Source: Strongyloides papillosus
Lineage: Eukaryota; Nematoda; Chromadorea; Rhabditida; Strongyloididae
Assembly: GCA_005656395.1 (NCBI GenBank)
Contig: SRSI01000028.1
Location: 992,001 to 1,056,000, forward strand
DNA: 64,000 nt
Direction of reading: 5' to 3'
The position numbers and the translations under genes were made by a program. Shown here piece by piece: positions 23,432-33,521 of the stretch (its first letter is position 1; each line of letters starts with the position of its first letter). The notes beneath the pieces were generated by a model. That model had not been told where the DNA came from and ran no database searches. It was given only the letters and a program-made list of their open reading frames with translations.

Positions 23432-24649
23432 TCATTGAAAACCATTAACAATTTTTAAATCACCTTCACATGTTGCTCCAGATACATGGAGTAAAAGTTG
23501 GCGAAGTGAAAACAATTCGACATTCATAGGTGATACAGTAAATATTCTTCCTATTGTACGCCTTTGGCGATGTCTAAATTTCCATTCTCTGGTTTTTAAG
23601 TCAAACCAATAATACTCCGGTATCTCATTATAGAGATACTTTCTAGCATTAATATCGTTTTTATTAAGATTATAAAATGCTAATAACGTAGATTTATAAC
23701 CTTTTTCCACTTTGAAACAATTATTGTTGCCATTATTCATTTCATTGGCAACTGTACAATCCTTATTTATTAAGTGAACTGCTAATCTTACAACAGTCCA
23801 ATCTTTATAAAGTATTGGATACTCCATGATTCTCCAAACTGCTTCTGATGGTCCTACATATTTACCGTCAATATGAAGTTTAACCTCATCTTTCGATTCA
23901 AAGGTTTCAACTACATCTGCAGCAATCTTATCACCATTAGATTTATGGGTATACTTAAATAGGTATTTAGGACTTAAAACACTTTCACATATTTTTACAT
24001 TAATATGTGAATTATATTTCAAGCTTAAATAAGGATTATATGTTACACAAAAATCATTGTTTACTTTGTTACCAAATCTATCTGTAATATCTAAAAAGGG
24101 ATCAAATGATCTCTTAATGTTAACTTTACCTTTAGAAGTAATGGAAGTTACTTTATGGTACTGTTCTGGGAATTTTTTAGTCCAAACGTTTTTTGCTTCA
24201 TCCCAACAGAGTACTTTTGTCTTCGAAATATCACATCTCGAATGTACCATTGTTTTTGTGACGATTTCAAAAAGACGTGGATTTTTTTCTTTATTAGGGA
24301 ATTCTGTTTTAACACATTCATCTACCTGATCAGAAGTTAATCTGAAGTCTTCTTTTGAAACTTTTACCAATATATGAATATGCGGTAAAAATCTTTTCTG
24401 AAATTCAATGGTCGACTGTAGATAAACTACATTACCCATTATTTTGTTTTCTTTCAAGTCGTGTATAAAAACATCAGATTTATGCTTAAACACTCTTGCA
24501 ATCAAGTCATGACGATCATTTGGTAGTTGCCCTAGATAAAGATTTTCTGTAATCTCTCTCCAATTTGGGTTTGTGGTCATTGTAATAAAGAAATCTGGTT
24601 TCCTAAATTTCCTAACAATAGCCATACCATCTTGATAGCCTAAATGCAT
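23432..24649 (-). pseudogene. Helitron Rep (HUH endonuclease) domain
   Basis: 405 codons matching the Helitron-like Rep family. It starts with the conserved KPDFFITMTTNPNWREI block, has the metal-binding HUH motif as HIH (residues 90-92, in LPHIHILV), and the double-tyrosine motif KYLFKYTHK with Tyr residues four apart. This enzyme nicks and joins the transposon ends during rolling-circle transposition. The frame continues upstream past a TAA (24743-24745) and downstream past a TGA, so the gene is decayed although the catalytic residues remain. Confidence 0.85.
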
Positions 24650-24742
24650 GAGTCTTCTTGAATCAATATAACTGCTAAAAAGTTTTATTCTCTCACTTTT
24701 TTTTGCAGCTTCTTCATTATCTTCATCACCGATAAGATAATC

Positions 24743-25810
24743 TTAAAGAAGATCTTCAAATTGTTTATTATTTTTTTGTTTAAGCTCTTTGTTAAGCTTA
24801 ATAACGTAGTTTAGACGATCTCTTTCTATTGCTGTGTAAGCATCAACAACAAACAGTTTAAATAATAATTCTCCATGGTGTAAAGGATTAAATGATGGTC
24901 TCACAGCAATAAGATTTTGGTAATAAACTAATTTCGTTAGAGATCTTTGTTCACTACCTTTTTTATATGTTTTTTTCTCTTCCCATCCAAAAGCTCCTGT
25001 TGGGAAGAACAATGGATATGTTGCAGGATCTTTTAAAGGACTGTAATGACTCAAAGTTTCCAATTTTCCTGTTTTATTACATAACAAAACATTATAATCA
25101 GGAACTTCTTCATCTTCACTTTGAAATATAACTGCTGTTTCTGTAACCTCTGGCAAATTACGAACTCTATCATTCTTATTTGCTGGAGGTCTCAAAACCA
25201 ATTTATACATTGGCACAGCTTTATTCTCACTTTTTTGTTTTATTTCTTGCTCACGAATATAATCACCAAAATGTTTATGTGATAATGCTAACATATTTAT
25301 TTTGGAAATTATATGAGTAAGATTACTAATAACTGATATTTCATTAAATGCGTTAACATTTTTATTTCTAATATCTTCAGCAATATCGGGTCTATAAAAA
25401 TATAGTTGCCCATAGGACAAATTATCTTTATTTTCAGGTACAGCTGTGTTTATTACACGTTTAGCTTCACCATGCAACACAAATGTTGGAGGACCTGATG
25501 TTTTAAAATCTCTTTGTTGGCCGGTATAACTCGCAAAGGCAAATTTGTTATTAATTCGCCTACAATGCTTTTTAAAGTATATACTTTCCTCATCTTCACC
25601 TATAAACAAATCTTTTATAAATTTAGGAAAGTTATTAAATAATCTTTCATATTCTTTAACTGCCCCAAATTCACAGCATTGTTTATATTTGATTTCTTTT
25701 TCATAAAACATTGCTTGGCAATGTTCACAGCCAATAGAAAGAGGACCCAAATAATACTCATCTGGGATAATTTCTTCATCTATAGCCGGAAAAAGTTTTT
25801 GCTTTTTCAA
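24743..25810 (-). pseudogene. Helitron N-terminal region with zinc motif
   Basis: 355 codons in the Rep frame, separated from it by a single TAA. The Cys-rich CEHCQAMFYEKEIKYKQCC segment preceded by YYLGPL, and the HYSPLKDPATYPLFFPTGAFGW block, are standard landmarks upstream of Helitron Rep. The true protein extends further upstream: the same frame stays open to about 25890 before the frame change. Confidence 0.8.
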
Positions 25811-25865
25811 ACTCTTTTTGTTTCCTTGCCTTTTTTTAGTAGAATCATTAGCTACTTTAATTGAA

Positions 25866-26294
25866 TCAAGAGCCTTTACAATAGAATCTACTTAAGAATT
25901 TTTTATTTAAAGATACTTCAGCACATTTTATAATGTTACTTGATAATCTTTTAATTCTTTTTGTCAATTTTTTTCTACCAATTGTTTTTCGAGTTTTATC
26001 CAATTGAATAAAATTTACTAATACATTTTTAATTACCGAAATTTTGTCATTACCATCGTTTAATTTATCGCATTCTGCAATGTTTTTTAAACTTTTTGGT
26101 AATCTATTTTTAGATCTTTGTAATTGCATTCGTAATTTATTAGTATCCGATTTTCTTTTACAATTTTTAATTTTATTTTTAGTGTTTCTTACTTGATCTA
26201 ATACAGATCTAATGTCTACACTAAGTTCTTTTGGATCTTTTGATATATTTTCTTCACATATTTCAACTTCCATTAGCTGTTCATTAATTATCAC
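25866..26294 (-). pseudogene. Helitron basic helical repeat, part 2
   Basis: 142 codons of Lys-, Asn- and Ile-rich helical sequence. It begins with an LMEVEICEENIS motif followed by DIRSVLDQVRNTKNKIKNC. The same motif order occurs in the neighbouring segment 26420-26935 in another frame, so the two are diverged copies of one unit of about 55-60 residues. It connects the protease to the Helitron N-terminal region. The frame differs from both neighbours, implying at least two indels or unrecognised introns. Confidence 0.5.
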
Positions 26295-26419
26295 TACATT
26301 TTTTTTAGATCACATTTTAATACTTTATTTATTTTTAAATTTTAATTAGATTCTGTTTTATCAGCATCTGTTGATAATTTATTTTGCAATCTATTTAAAT
26401 GCTTTTGTAATTTCCTTTT

Positions 26420-26935
26420 TCATTGACTCTTTTGCAATTTTTTTATTTTACTTTCAACTTCAATTATATCTTTCAATGTAGAATCAATATCTACATCAAA
26501 ATTTATTGAAATTTGCGATATATTTTTTTCACAAATGTCAATTTCCATTGGTTCGTCATTTTTAAAATCGAAACCTTTATTGAAATTACTATCAAATTCC
26601 TCATTTATTTTTAAGTATTCAATACAATCTTTTTTAACAGTATCTTTAGATTTTCTTTCTAATCTATTTAACTGTACTTGTATTTTCTTTTTTTCACTTA
26701 ATTTTTTACATTTATCATATCTAATTTTTAGTAAAGATATTTCTTCATTTAAATTAGAATCGATTTTTCTATTATCTCTATTTTTAGATAAATGTAAGGG
26801 TTCTTTTTTGACTATCTTTGATAATCTACCCCTAACATTCTTTCTAGTTATAGAAATATCAGAATTATCATCTGATAAATATTCAACACTAGTGATTACA
26901 CCGTCAAGTTGAAATACTGAATTATTACAAACCTG
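26420..26935 (-). pseudogene. Helitron basic helical repeat, part 1
   Basis: An open frame without a usable ATG, in the same frame as the Rep and zinc pieces. It reads an acidic patch (VEYLSDDNSDIS), then two diverged copies of a basic helical unit; PMEIDICEKNIS with KIKKLQKSQ mirrors LMEVEICEENIS of the adjacent ORF. A TGA interrupts it near 26420. Charge and heptad spacing suggest coiled coils. It is probably a spacer between protease and Rep; function unknown. Confidence 0.45.
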
Positions 26936-26936
26936 A

Positions 26937-27815
26937 TTAGCTTAAATATTTAATCAAATCAACTAATGTGTTAAACATTAGAATACATGAAACACCATTA
27001 GAGCAATATCTTCCATTTTGATCCATAAAATGTGGATCAAATAAGAAAAATGCTCCGTCATGGTGCATTATTGAAGACGCCCTTTCATTCGCAATCAAGA
27101 TTAGAAACTGATGTTCGTTTACTAATCTATTTAATGCTTGTGAAAGAGAAACGAAACCAAAAGAAATCTCGTTTCTTTTAACCTTCTTCCCTCTTCCTGC
27201 AAATGAATAACAAGAAGCTGTGTTAAACGTTACTTTACGATTAAACAATATTGTTTCTCGTACAATGTTGGTTATTGATAAATAACCTCTACCATCAATT
27301 GAATAATTTGTACTGCGCAAATAATTAACGCTTCTTTCGTACAAAATATTTCCTTGATTTAGGACATTATTAATATCAAATTTTCCCCAATTTAATGGTG
27401 GTTTGATACATTCCATAATCAATGCTGCAGATGACATTGCAACACATTGATTATTATGTCCCAAAGCTGCTTGGCACATATTGGCCCCCAAAATTTTACA
27501 AAAATTTGCACTATTGGAATTTATTGGCACGTAATCATTTTGAATTATCATGCCTCCAGCACAACTTTTCTTATTTTTTATAGCTTTAACCAAATCATCG
27601 GCTTGACTATTGTTTCTAATGGTTATCGAATAAATGATTCCATTCGTATTAAGAATGTATGACACAATAATATCTTCATTCAAAATAATGACATGCTTCG
27701 AATTAATGAAATCATGTACAAAAATATGATTTACTGAATCAGTAAAATCACAAATTGAAGTTTTTGGAATGTCAATTTTATTGACTTTTTTCAATAAATT
27801 GTTGACGAATTCCAC
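26937..27815 (-). CDS. Helitron-associated tegument-like cysteine protease
   Basis: 292 residues resembling the herpesvirus large-tegument deubiquitinase fold (peptidase C76, M48USP-like). A nucleophile block is GHNNQCVAMSSAAL (Cys124), followed by the VLNQGNILYE word. The Asp-x-His pair lies in FFLFDPHF (Asp260, His262), after a MHHDGA strand. The frame is open throughout, and a polypyrimidine plus AG at about 27840 could be a splice acceptor before it. It lies directly upstream of the Helitron repeat region on the same strand, so it is probably the N-terminus of the transposon polyprotein. Fold assignment is from motifs by eye; a Helitron OTU-type protease is the main alternative. Confidence 0.6.
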   Translation of the reverse strand: MEFVNNLLKKVNKIDIPKTSICDFTDSVNHIFVHDFINSKHVIILNEDIIVSYILNTNGIIYSITIRNNSQADDLVKAIKNKKSCAGGMIIQNDYVPINSNSANFCKILGANMCQAALGHNNQCVAMSSAALIMECIKPPLNWGKFDINNVLNQGNILYERSVNYLRSTNYSIDGRGYLSITNIVRETILFNRKVTFNTASCYSFAGRGKKVKRNEISFGFVSLSQALNRLVNEHQFLILIANERASSIMHHDGAFFLFDPHFMDQNGRYCSNGVSCILMFNTLVDLIKYLS

Positions 27816-28933
27816 TTTATCCTGTTTTTTTCTATCTGAAATTAAAAAAAATTAGTACAATATAATAACAACGTAAAATAAAAAAAACATATTTTTAAGA
27901 ACGATATTAATAAAAATGGTACTTTCTAGTTTCGGTAGAGCCATTCTTAGATTTTAGTCTTAGTGATAAAAAAAAATTATATGTTAAAATAAAGTATTTA
28001 TTAGTAATATACTATTTGTTCATTGACAATGTGAAAAAAATTAAATTTTTATTTATCTTGAAGAAAAAATAACTGATGAAGTATCCCAGTTATTTTAGTA
28101 GTGTATATCTCAAATAAATCAACATAAAATTTAAATTTCTACATAGAAAAAATGATTATTTATTAATTTAAAGTGTTTTAAAATTCTAATATGATACTTT
28201 ATTAATGATAATGAGAAAAAATTCTAAAAAATAAAATGACTTCAACTAAATTGTGATAATTTTATTAAGGAAAATTAATTATGTCTATGGAAATTTAGTG
28301 ACCTTTTTATAGAGATTTGTGAACCATTCATTAACACAATGCTAAGTAGAGATTTCAAGGCCATAATGGCTACTATTGAGATTCATTTTTAAGAAGAATT
28401 TGGCAATGTATTCTTATAGTTGAAGGTTCTTAAAGTCTAGTAAACTTAAGGCTTAGAATCTTAGCTATTTTAAAGTTGGTACCAAACGTAACGTTGTAGA
28501 CTCTGAATTTAAAGTTTACAACCTGATATATTAAAATAAGGGGGTCACCAAATGAAGAAATTAAATACATGAAAAACAGCTAGAAATATGCTAAATAGCT
28601 ATTTAATTGATTTTATTATTTGAAAAATAAACATAGAATATTATATCATTAAGTGTTGCACGATATTGAAGCATGTTTGCTTCCTCTAGCAAAAAATTGA
28701 TAAAGTCAATTGCTAATAACTAATATTAACATTCTTATTTTTGATATTTTTAATAAAAATATAATTTAAAAACCAAGAATCACGTTTTTCATGTGGGCCT
28801 ACCAAAGCGGAAAAGTACCGACAAAATTTTATAAATATACATCAATATAATATACTAATAAATCAATGGAAATTAATAAAAATAAACTTAAAAATACTAA
28901 CAAAAATAATGAATAAGCAATTATAAATAATTT
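27816..28933. other. Intergenic, no gene recognised
   Basis: AT-rich spacer between the Helitron coding region and element E. It may include the Helitron 5' end, but no diagnostic terminus was found. No supported ORF. Confidence 0.4.
28929..28933. repeat. Target duplication AATTT, left of element E
   Basis: AATTT precedes the 5' LTR of E and recurs at 37520-37524 after the 3' LTR. The 5-bp length agrees with the other elements. Confidence 0.85.
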
Positions 28934-29059
28934 TGTTGAATATAGAATATATTCATATTTCATATATATTATTTATTATATAAAACAACCGTTATCTTAA
29001 TAAATTGAATTCTATCTTAATGAGTGTTTATTCCAATCTACTGTCACTATGTGACAACA
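28934..29059 (+). repeat. 5' LTR of element E
   Basis: Begins TGTTGAATATAG and ends GACAACA. It contains TTATTATATAAAAC as TATA box and TTAATAAATTG as a possible poly(A) signal. GTCAC-TAT-GTGAC forms a short hairpin next to the primer-binding site TGGAGGTTCCACC. The last A starts the gag ATG. Confidence 0.92.
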
Positions 29060-29205
29060 TGGAGGTTCCACCGATCCTCGACTCTTCTGGAGGTATTGAC
29101 TTGAGAAAACTACTTAGTCATGTCAAAGAAATAATGGAAGAAGTTGAGGTAACCAAATCAGGCACAGGTAAAAAATTGTTACCATCAGTGATGTTATTAG
29201 CAACA
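29059..29205 (+). pseudogene. Element E gag, first 49 codons before element F
   Basis: ATG at 29059-29061 is formed by the final LTR base and the first two bases of the primer-binding site. The 49 codons run to the CAACA target site where F inserted. After F the frame resumes at 33659 without loss, so the E gag was intact before the insertion. An earlier in-frame ATG at 29005 lies inside the LTR and is unlikely to be used. Confidence 0.75.
29201..29205. repeat. Target duplication CAACA, left of element F
   Basis: CAACA before the 5' LTR of F recurs at 33654-33658 after its 3' LTR. This proves that F inserted into E. Confidence 0.9.
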
Positions 29206-29337
29206 TGATAGATGTAACAAACGATGACTTTTAATTGTCATATATAAATACATATTTTCATGAAATAAGTCATTCTTTTTATTATAAGTGTGTAACCATT
29301 AAATAAATATATATGTATATTAATATCTAATCTAACA
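29206..29337 (+). repeat. 5' LTR of element F
   Basis: 132 bp, beginning TGATAGATG and ending CTAACA; identical to 33522-33653. It has GTCATATATAAATAC as TATA box and TTAAATAAAT as poly(A)-like signal. The final A is the first base of the gag-pol ATG, and the next bases TGGCGCAGGATC form the putative primer-binding site. Confidence 0.93.
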
Positions 29338-31706
29338 TGGCGCAGGATCAGGATTTAAGAGATCTGAGGGAAAGAGTGAAACCTCCAGAAAATCTAGAAC
29401 AAGCTGAACGAAACATGGAGTACATAAGATTTATAGTTAAGGATGATGTTAACAAAATGATGACTTTCTTATCCATAGAGGAGTTTGAGAAAGTGCGGAT
29501 GGAACTAAATTTAATGGGAAAAACGTTAAAAGAAAGTACAGCTGAAGATATAGATAAAGCATACATGAGTTCATATGGCAAACTGGTGAAAGAAAATAGG
29601 TTTCTGAGTGTGTTAAAATTAAGAGAATTAGTAAGAAATGAAAATGTAGAGAATACTGATTTGATTAAGAAGATAAACTCGGTGGTGGAGTCGGTAGACA
29701 GGAAATTCTTACTAAAAGATGAAGTTGCTGGAATTTTGTATGCTATATCGTGCAATAAAAAATATGATCTGTGTTTGAAAAAGAAGCTGTTAGATGTATC
29801 GAAGGATGAGAGTGTAGAAGAGTGTAAATTACCAGGAAAATGGAGAATTAAAGTTGAAGATAAAGAGATAAAAGTGAAGGAAGCTTGTTATGAAGTTGAG
29901 AAAGGAAGGTTTCCAAGTATAGTTGAATTGAAGGAAACGTTTAAGTTTTTTGATGAATTGATAAACAAAGAAGAGAGGAAGAGTGAAATAGAAGTTAACA
30001 AAGTTTTCCAAAGAAATAAATTAAATGTGAAGTGCCACCATTGCCAAAAATTGGGTCATATCATGAAGGAATGTTGGATCAAACATCCTGAATTGAGAAC
30101 CAAGAACAAGAGAAGAGTCTATGATAATAAGAAAGGTAATTATGTGAAGGCAAAAAAAGTGGAAAACAATGTTTTTGTTGAGGAAGAAGAAAACGATGAT
30201 GAAGACTGTAATAATGTAATGATGATTGGTTTAGTTGAAGGAGATCAAAAGATCATGATGAGAACAGTCATAAAATTTGGAAATGATACAATTGATAAGG
30301 AAATGGAAGCAGATACAGGGTGTCAAAATACTATTGTACCTGATACATGGTTAAATGAAAATCAACTGAGAGAGCTCAATGAGAGTCAATTCAAATTTAT
30401 AAAGGGTGTAGGAGGAGGAAAGAAGAAAGTTTTAGGAAACTTAAAATGTAAACTAGAAGTAATTAGTAAAAATGGTGTGAGTAAAGAAATTGAAACTGAA
30501 TTGATGATTATTGAGGACTTACAAGATGCATTGTTAGGAAGAAAAGATTTATATAGACTGAAGTTATTAGATGATCTTCAATCAATGGCAGTGAAGGTAA
30601 TTTCGGTAGAGGAGGACAAGCATTTAGATAAGGAAGTTTTAGATTTCAAAAAGAAATTTCCTATCTTAACGTCAAATTCACCGGGACATGTCAAAGGAGT
30701 ACTGCTGAAGATAAAGAAGAAAAAAGATAGAACTAAATATTTTTGTAAACCTCGTGAATATAAAAGTGATGTGTTAAAAGATTTAGTAAATAAAAAAATT
30801 GAGTATTATATAGAACAGGGTATTTTTAAGCCGATTATGTACAGTGATGAGGCATATCCAATAGTGCCGGTATTAAAAGGTTTAAGTAAAGTGAAAGATC
30901 AAACGAAGTTAACGATAGACAATGTGAGAATTACTGGTGATTTCAGTCTATACAACAAAGGCTTGGAGATACCATCGGTAAGAATAAAAACGGTTAACGG
31001 TGAGTTAGAAAAAATTAATAAAATACGAGGAAGAGGTGAACTAATATATTCTATTTTTGATTTGAGTGATGGATACACAGCGTTGGAAATGGAGCCTGGG
31101 GCAAGAACGGTACTGAGTACTCCGAAAGGACTAATGTTGATGAAGAGATTAAGTCAAGGGTTGGCCCCAGCTCCTGCATTATATTCAATGTTTATGGAAA
31201 ATAAAGTAGTATCCGTAATAGAAAGCATGATAAAGAAAAGAAATTTGGAGAACAGGGTGCAAATTCTTAATATTATGGATGATTTAATGGTAGTTTCTAG
31301 AAGTAAAGAAGACAACAAAGATGTAGTAGAAATGTTAGGTAGAATTCTAGAAGATCTAAACGTTAGGGTAAACATCAAGAAAGTGAAAATAAATAAAAAA
31401 GAAGTTGAATTTTGTGGAGTTTGGTTGTCACAATCGGGGTATACAGTGAAAATGGGTAGAGTAGAAAAGTTATTGGCTATGAGGGTACCTCAAAATGCTT
31501 CTCAGTTAAAGAGTTTCTTAGGCTTATGTAATACAATGATAAGATTTGTAAAGGATTTAGCATTATATAAAAGAAAGTTAGAAAAAAAACTGAATGGTAT
31601 AAGAACAAAGAAAGAAGCACATAAATTTGAAAAGTTTAATGAAGAGGAGATAAAAGCTTTTGAGGAATTAAAGAAAATTATCAGTAAAAAAAATGATAGA
31701 AAATAG
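29337..31706 (+). CDS. Element F gag-protease-RT
   Basis: 789 codons. Gag covers residues 1-230 with a CCHC knuckle at 233-246 (CHHCQKLGHIMKEC). The protease has ADTG with Asp326. RT fingers read RITGDFSLYN, the first catalytic Asp lies in IFDLSDGYTAL, and the palm motif is IMDD (646-649), not the usual YxDD. The frame ends just after the RT thumb (FLGLCNTMIRF...). The homopolymer A8 at 31686-31693 is where the next frame takes over; a one-base shift there joins RT to RNase H. Confidence 0.88.
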   Translation: MAQDQDLRDLRERVKPPENLEQAERNMEYIRFIVKDDVNKMMTFLSIEEFEKVRMELNLMGKTLKESTAEDIDKAYMSSYGKLVKENRFLSVLKLRELVRNENVENTDLIKKINSVVESVDRKFLLKDEVAGILYAISCNKKYDLCLKKKLLDVSKDESVEECKLPGKWRIKVEDKEIKVKEACYEVEKGRFPSIVELKETFKFFDELINKEERKSEIEVNKVFQRNKLNVKCHHCQKLGHIMKECWIKHPELRTKNKRRVYDNKKGNYVKAKKVENNVFVEEEENDDEDCNNVMMIGLVEGDQKIMMRTVIKFGNDTIDKEMEADTGCQNTIVPDTWLNENQLRELNESQFKFIKGVGGGKKKVLGNLKCKLEVISKNGVSKEIETELMIIEDLQDALLGRKDLYRLKLLDDLQSMAVKVISVEEDKHLDKEVLDFKKKFPILTSNSPGHVKGVLLKIKKKKDRTKYFCKPREYKSDVLKDLVNKKIEYYIEQGIFKPIMYSDEAYPIVPVLKGLSKVKDQTKLTIDNVRITGDFSLYNKGLEIPSVRIKTVNGELEKINKIRGRGELIYSIFDLSDGYTALEMEPGARTVLSTPKGLMLMKRLSQGLAPAPALYSMFMENKVVSVIESMIKKRNLENRVQILNIMDDLMVVSRSKEDNKDVVEMLGRILEDLNVRVNIKKVKINKKEVEFCGVWLSQSGYTVKMGRVEKLLAMRVPQNASQLKSFLGLCNTMIRFVKDLALYKRKLEKKLNGIRTKKEAHKFEKFNEEEIKAFEELKKIISKKNDRK

Positions 31707-33510
31707 CTTAATTGATGCAAAAGAAATTTTAGAGTATAGAATACAGTCAGATGCTTCAGATGAAGCTGTTGGTTCATTGTTAGAAGCAAAAGTAAGAACT
31801 GATGATGGTATGAAATGGCTTCCAATTGAATGTCATAGTAGGTGTTTTCAAGGTAGTCAAAAGAAATGGCCAATTCAACATAAGGAGGCATTCGGACTCT
31901 ATGATGCAGTAAAAAGATGGTTTGGAAGAATAATTGGAATGAAAACAACACTGGTTACTGATCATGAAAGTCTATCAAAAGTATTTTCTCCAGGTCCAAA
32001 TGGACTAGTGAATAAGACCTATAGTGCTAGAATTTGGCGATGGGCTCAATTTTTATTAAGTGTTGGTAATTTAGAAGTAGCATATAGAGGTCAAAAAGCA
32101 GTAGCATTTGCGGACTGTTTATCTAGATTAACGGATGCAGATAGTTTGTGTGATGAAGAAGACGAAATAATTGTGGCTAACCATGTAAATTTGTTGGAGA
32201 AAAGAACATTTACAAATGAAGAAGTTAAAGAAGTAGCGAAATGTGATGTAGAGTACCAAAGTTGGGTGCAAGAGATAGAAAAAAATGAAATCCCTGTAGT
32301 TTTCAGAAAGCAAGATGATGTACATGTGGAGAAAGGTTTAATCAAAGTTGGTGTAAAAACAGTTTTACCATATGATATGCAGAAAGAAATGATAAATATT
32401 GCCCACGAAACACATATGGGGAAGAGAGGGATTAAATATCGCTTAGAAAGAGAGTTTTGGTGGCCAACAATGTTAAAAGATATTGAAACTGTATGTTTAA
32501 CATGTGAATATTGTATACGATATATGAGATCAGCGAATAAGACTGAAAAACGGTGGGAGGATGCTAATTATTTCCTACAACGTATTCACATGGATCAAGG
32601 TCAGTTTTATAATACAAACAGCAGTTTTCTAGTAATGAGAGATGCATTCACTGGATATGTACATGGGAAAATTGTTAATTCGGAGAGACCAAAAGAAGCT
32701 ATTGAATTCATAAATGAGATTGAACGTTTCTTTGGAACAATTTCAACAATTGTGGTGGATCAACAGAGAAGTTTAGTATCAAATGAGATGAAGAGTAGTT
32801 TTCCGGAAAAACAGTTTTTACTGGTTGGAACAGAAGTACATAAAAGCAATAGTCTAGCGGAAACATTAATTAGAGAAATTAAAAAAAGAGCGAGAAAGAT
32901 GAATTTTGAGAAAGCTAATGGACAAGAAAGACAAATAATCTTGAGAAGAATATTAGAGGATATGAATAGAGTTCCATGTGGTAACAATGAATTATCTCCA
33001 AACGAAATGATTTTTAACGATAATGTGAATAAAGATAGATTGATGTTGCAATTCGTAGATAAAGGAAAAGCACCAAAATTTTTGGTTGGTGAAAGAGTTA
33101 TGTTTCGATTGCAGAGAATGAATTGTTACGAAGAAGCTATTGTTGTAGAAAATTCAGGATCTCAGATATGTAGATTAAAGAAGATATCAAATGGTAGAGA
33201 ATATGTCATACATAATGACTGCATACGTAAAAAAATGATTGATAGAAAGAAAGTTAATGAACAAAATTTAGAAATTTTGTTAGATTCTGAGACAAAAGAA
33301 GGTGGAAAAGATGATGAAAGTGGAAAAGATTCCGAAAATACAGTCACAGAGCTAGATAAAGAAATTAGTGAAGTATTAAAAGAAATGCATAAAAATGAAA
33401 AAGTGAGAAATCCAAAAATACCAACAGCTCCTTTTACAATGAGTTTAAGAAATTCGAAGAGAGATTTTTCCCAGTCGTCCAGAATGTTTACAAAACCGTG
33501 GAGAAGCTGA
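31693..33510 (+). CDS. Element F RNase H-integrase
   Basis: 605 codons in the +1 frame relative to the upstream ORF. RNase H has QSDASDE (Asp20), QHKEA (Glu65), VTDHES (Asp90) and ADCLSR. The integrase zinc region has HETHMG and CEYC, and its core has HMDQG (Asp301), VVDQQRS (Asp356) and LAETLI (Glu390), so all catalytic residues are present. A basic and acidic tail follows. Independent initiation at the first ATG is possible, but fusion to RT is expected for the family. Confidence 0.85.
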   Translation: MIENSLIDAKEILEYRIQSDASDEAVGSLLEAKVRTDDGMKWLPIECHSRCFQGSQKKWPIQHKEAFGLYDAVKRWFGRIIGMKTTLVTDHESLSKVFSPGPNGLVNKTYSARIWRWAQFLLSVGNLEVAYRGQKAVAFADCLSRLTDADSLCDEEDEIIVANHVNLLEKRTFTNEEVKEVAKCDVEYQSWVQEIEKNEIPVVFRKQDDVHVEKGLIKVGVKTVLPYDMQKEMINIAHETHMGKRGIKYRLEREFWWPTMLKDIETVCLTCEYCIRYMRSANKTEKRWEDANYFLQRIHMDQGQFYNTNSSFLVMRDAFTGYVHGKIVNSERPKEAIEFINEIERFFGTISTIVVDQQRSLVSNEMKSSFPEKQFLLVGTEVHKSNSLAETLIREIKKRARKMNFEKANGQERQIILRRILEDMNRVPCGNNELSPNEMIFNDNVNKDRLMLQFVDKGKAPKFLVGERVMFRLQRMNCYEEAIVVENSGSQICRLKKISNGREYVIHNDCIRKKMIDRKKVNEQNLEILLDSETKEGGKDDESGKDSENTVTELDKEISEVLKEMHKNEKVRNPKIPTAPFTMSLRNSKRDFSQSSRMFTKPWRS

Positions 33511-33521
33511 GAGGAGGGGAA

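Larger units (their letters stand above)
23168..27815 (-). mobile_element. Truncated Helitron with protease and Rep domains
   Basis: A minus-strand Helitron-type transposon. From its 5' side it encodes a tegument-like cysteine protease (27815-26937), a basic helical repeat region (26935-25866), the Helitron zinc and N-terminal region, and the HUH Rep domain. It is cut at 23167 by element A, so the Pif1-like helicase is missing from this window. Two in-frame stops and several frame changes show decay. Neither the 5' TC end nor the 3' hairpin-CTRR end could be placed. Confidence 0.8.

Noticed and set aside
26535..26912. Plus-strand 125-codon ORF rich in Phe, Ser and Leu
   Set aside because: It is antisense to the basic helical repeat frame of the Helitron, which has the more protein-like content and known neighbours.
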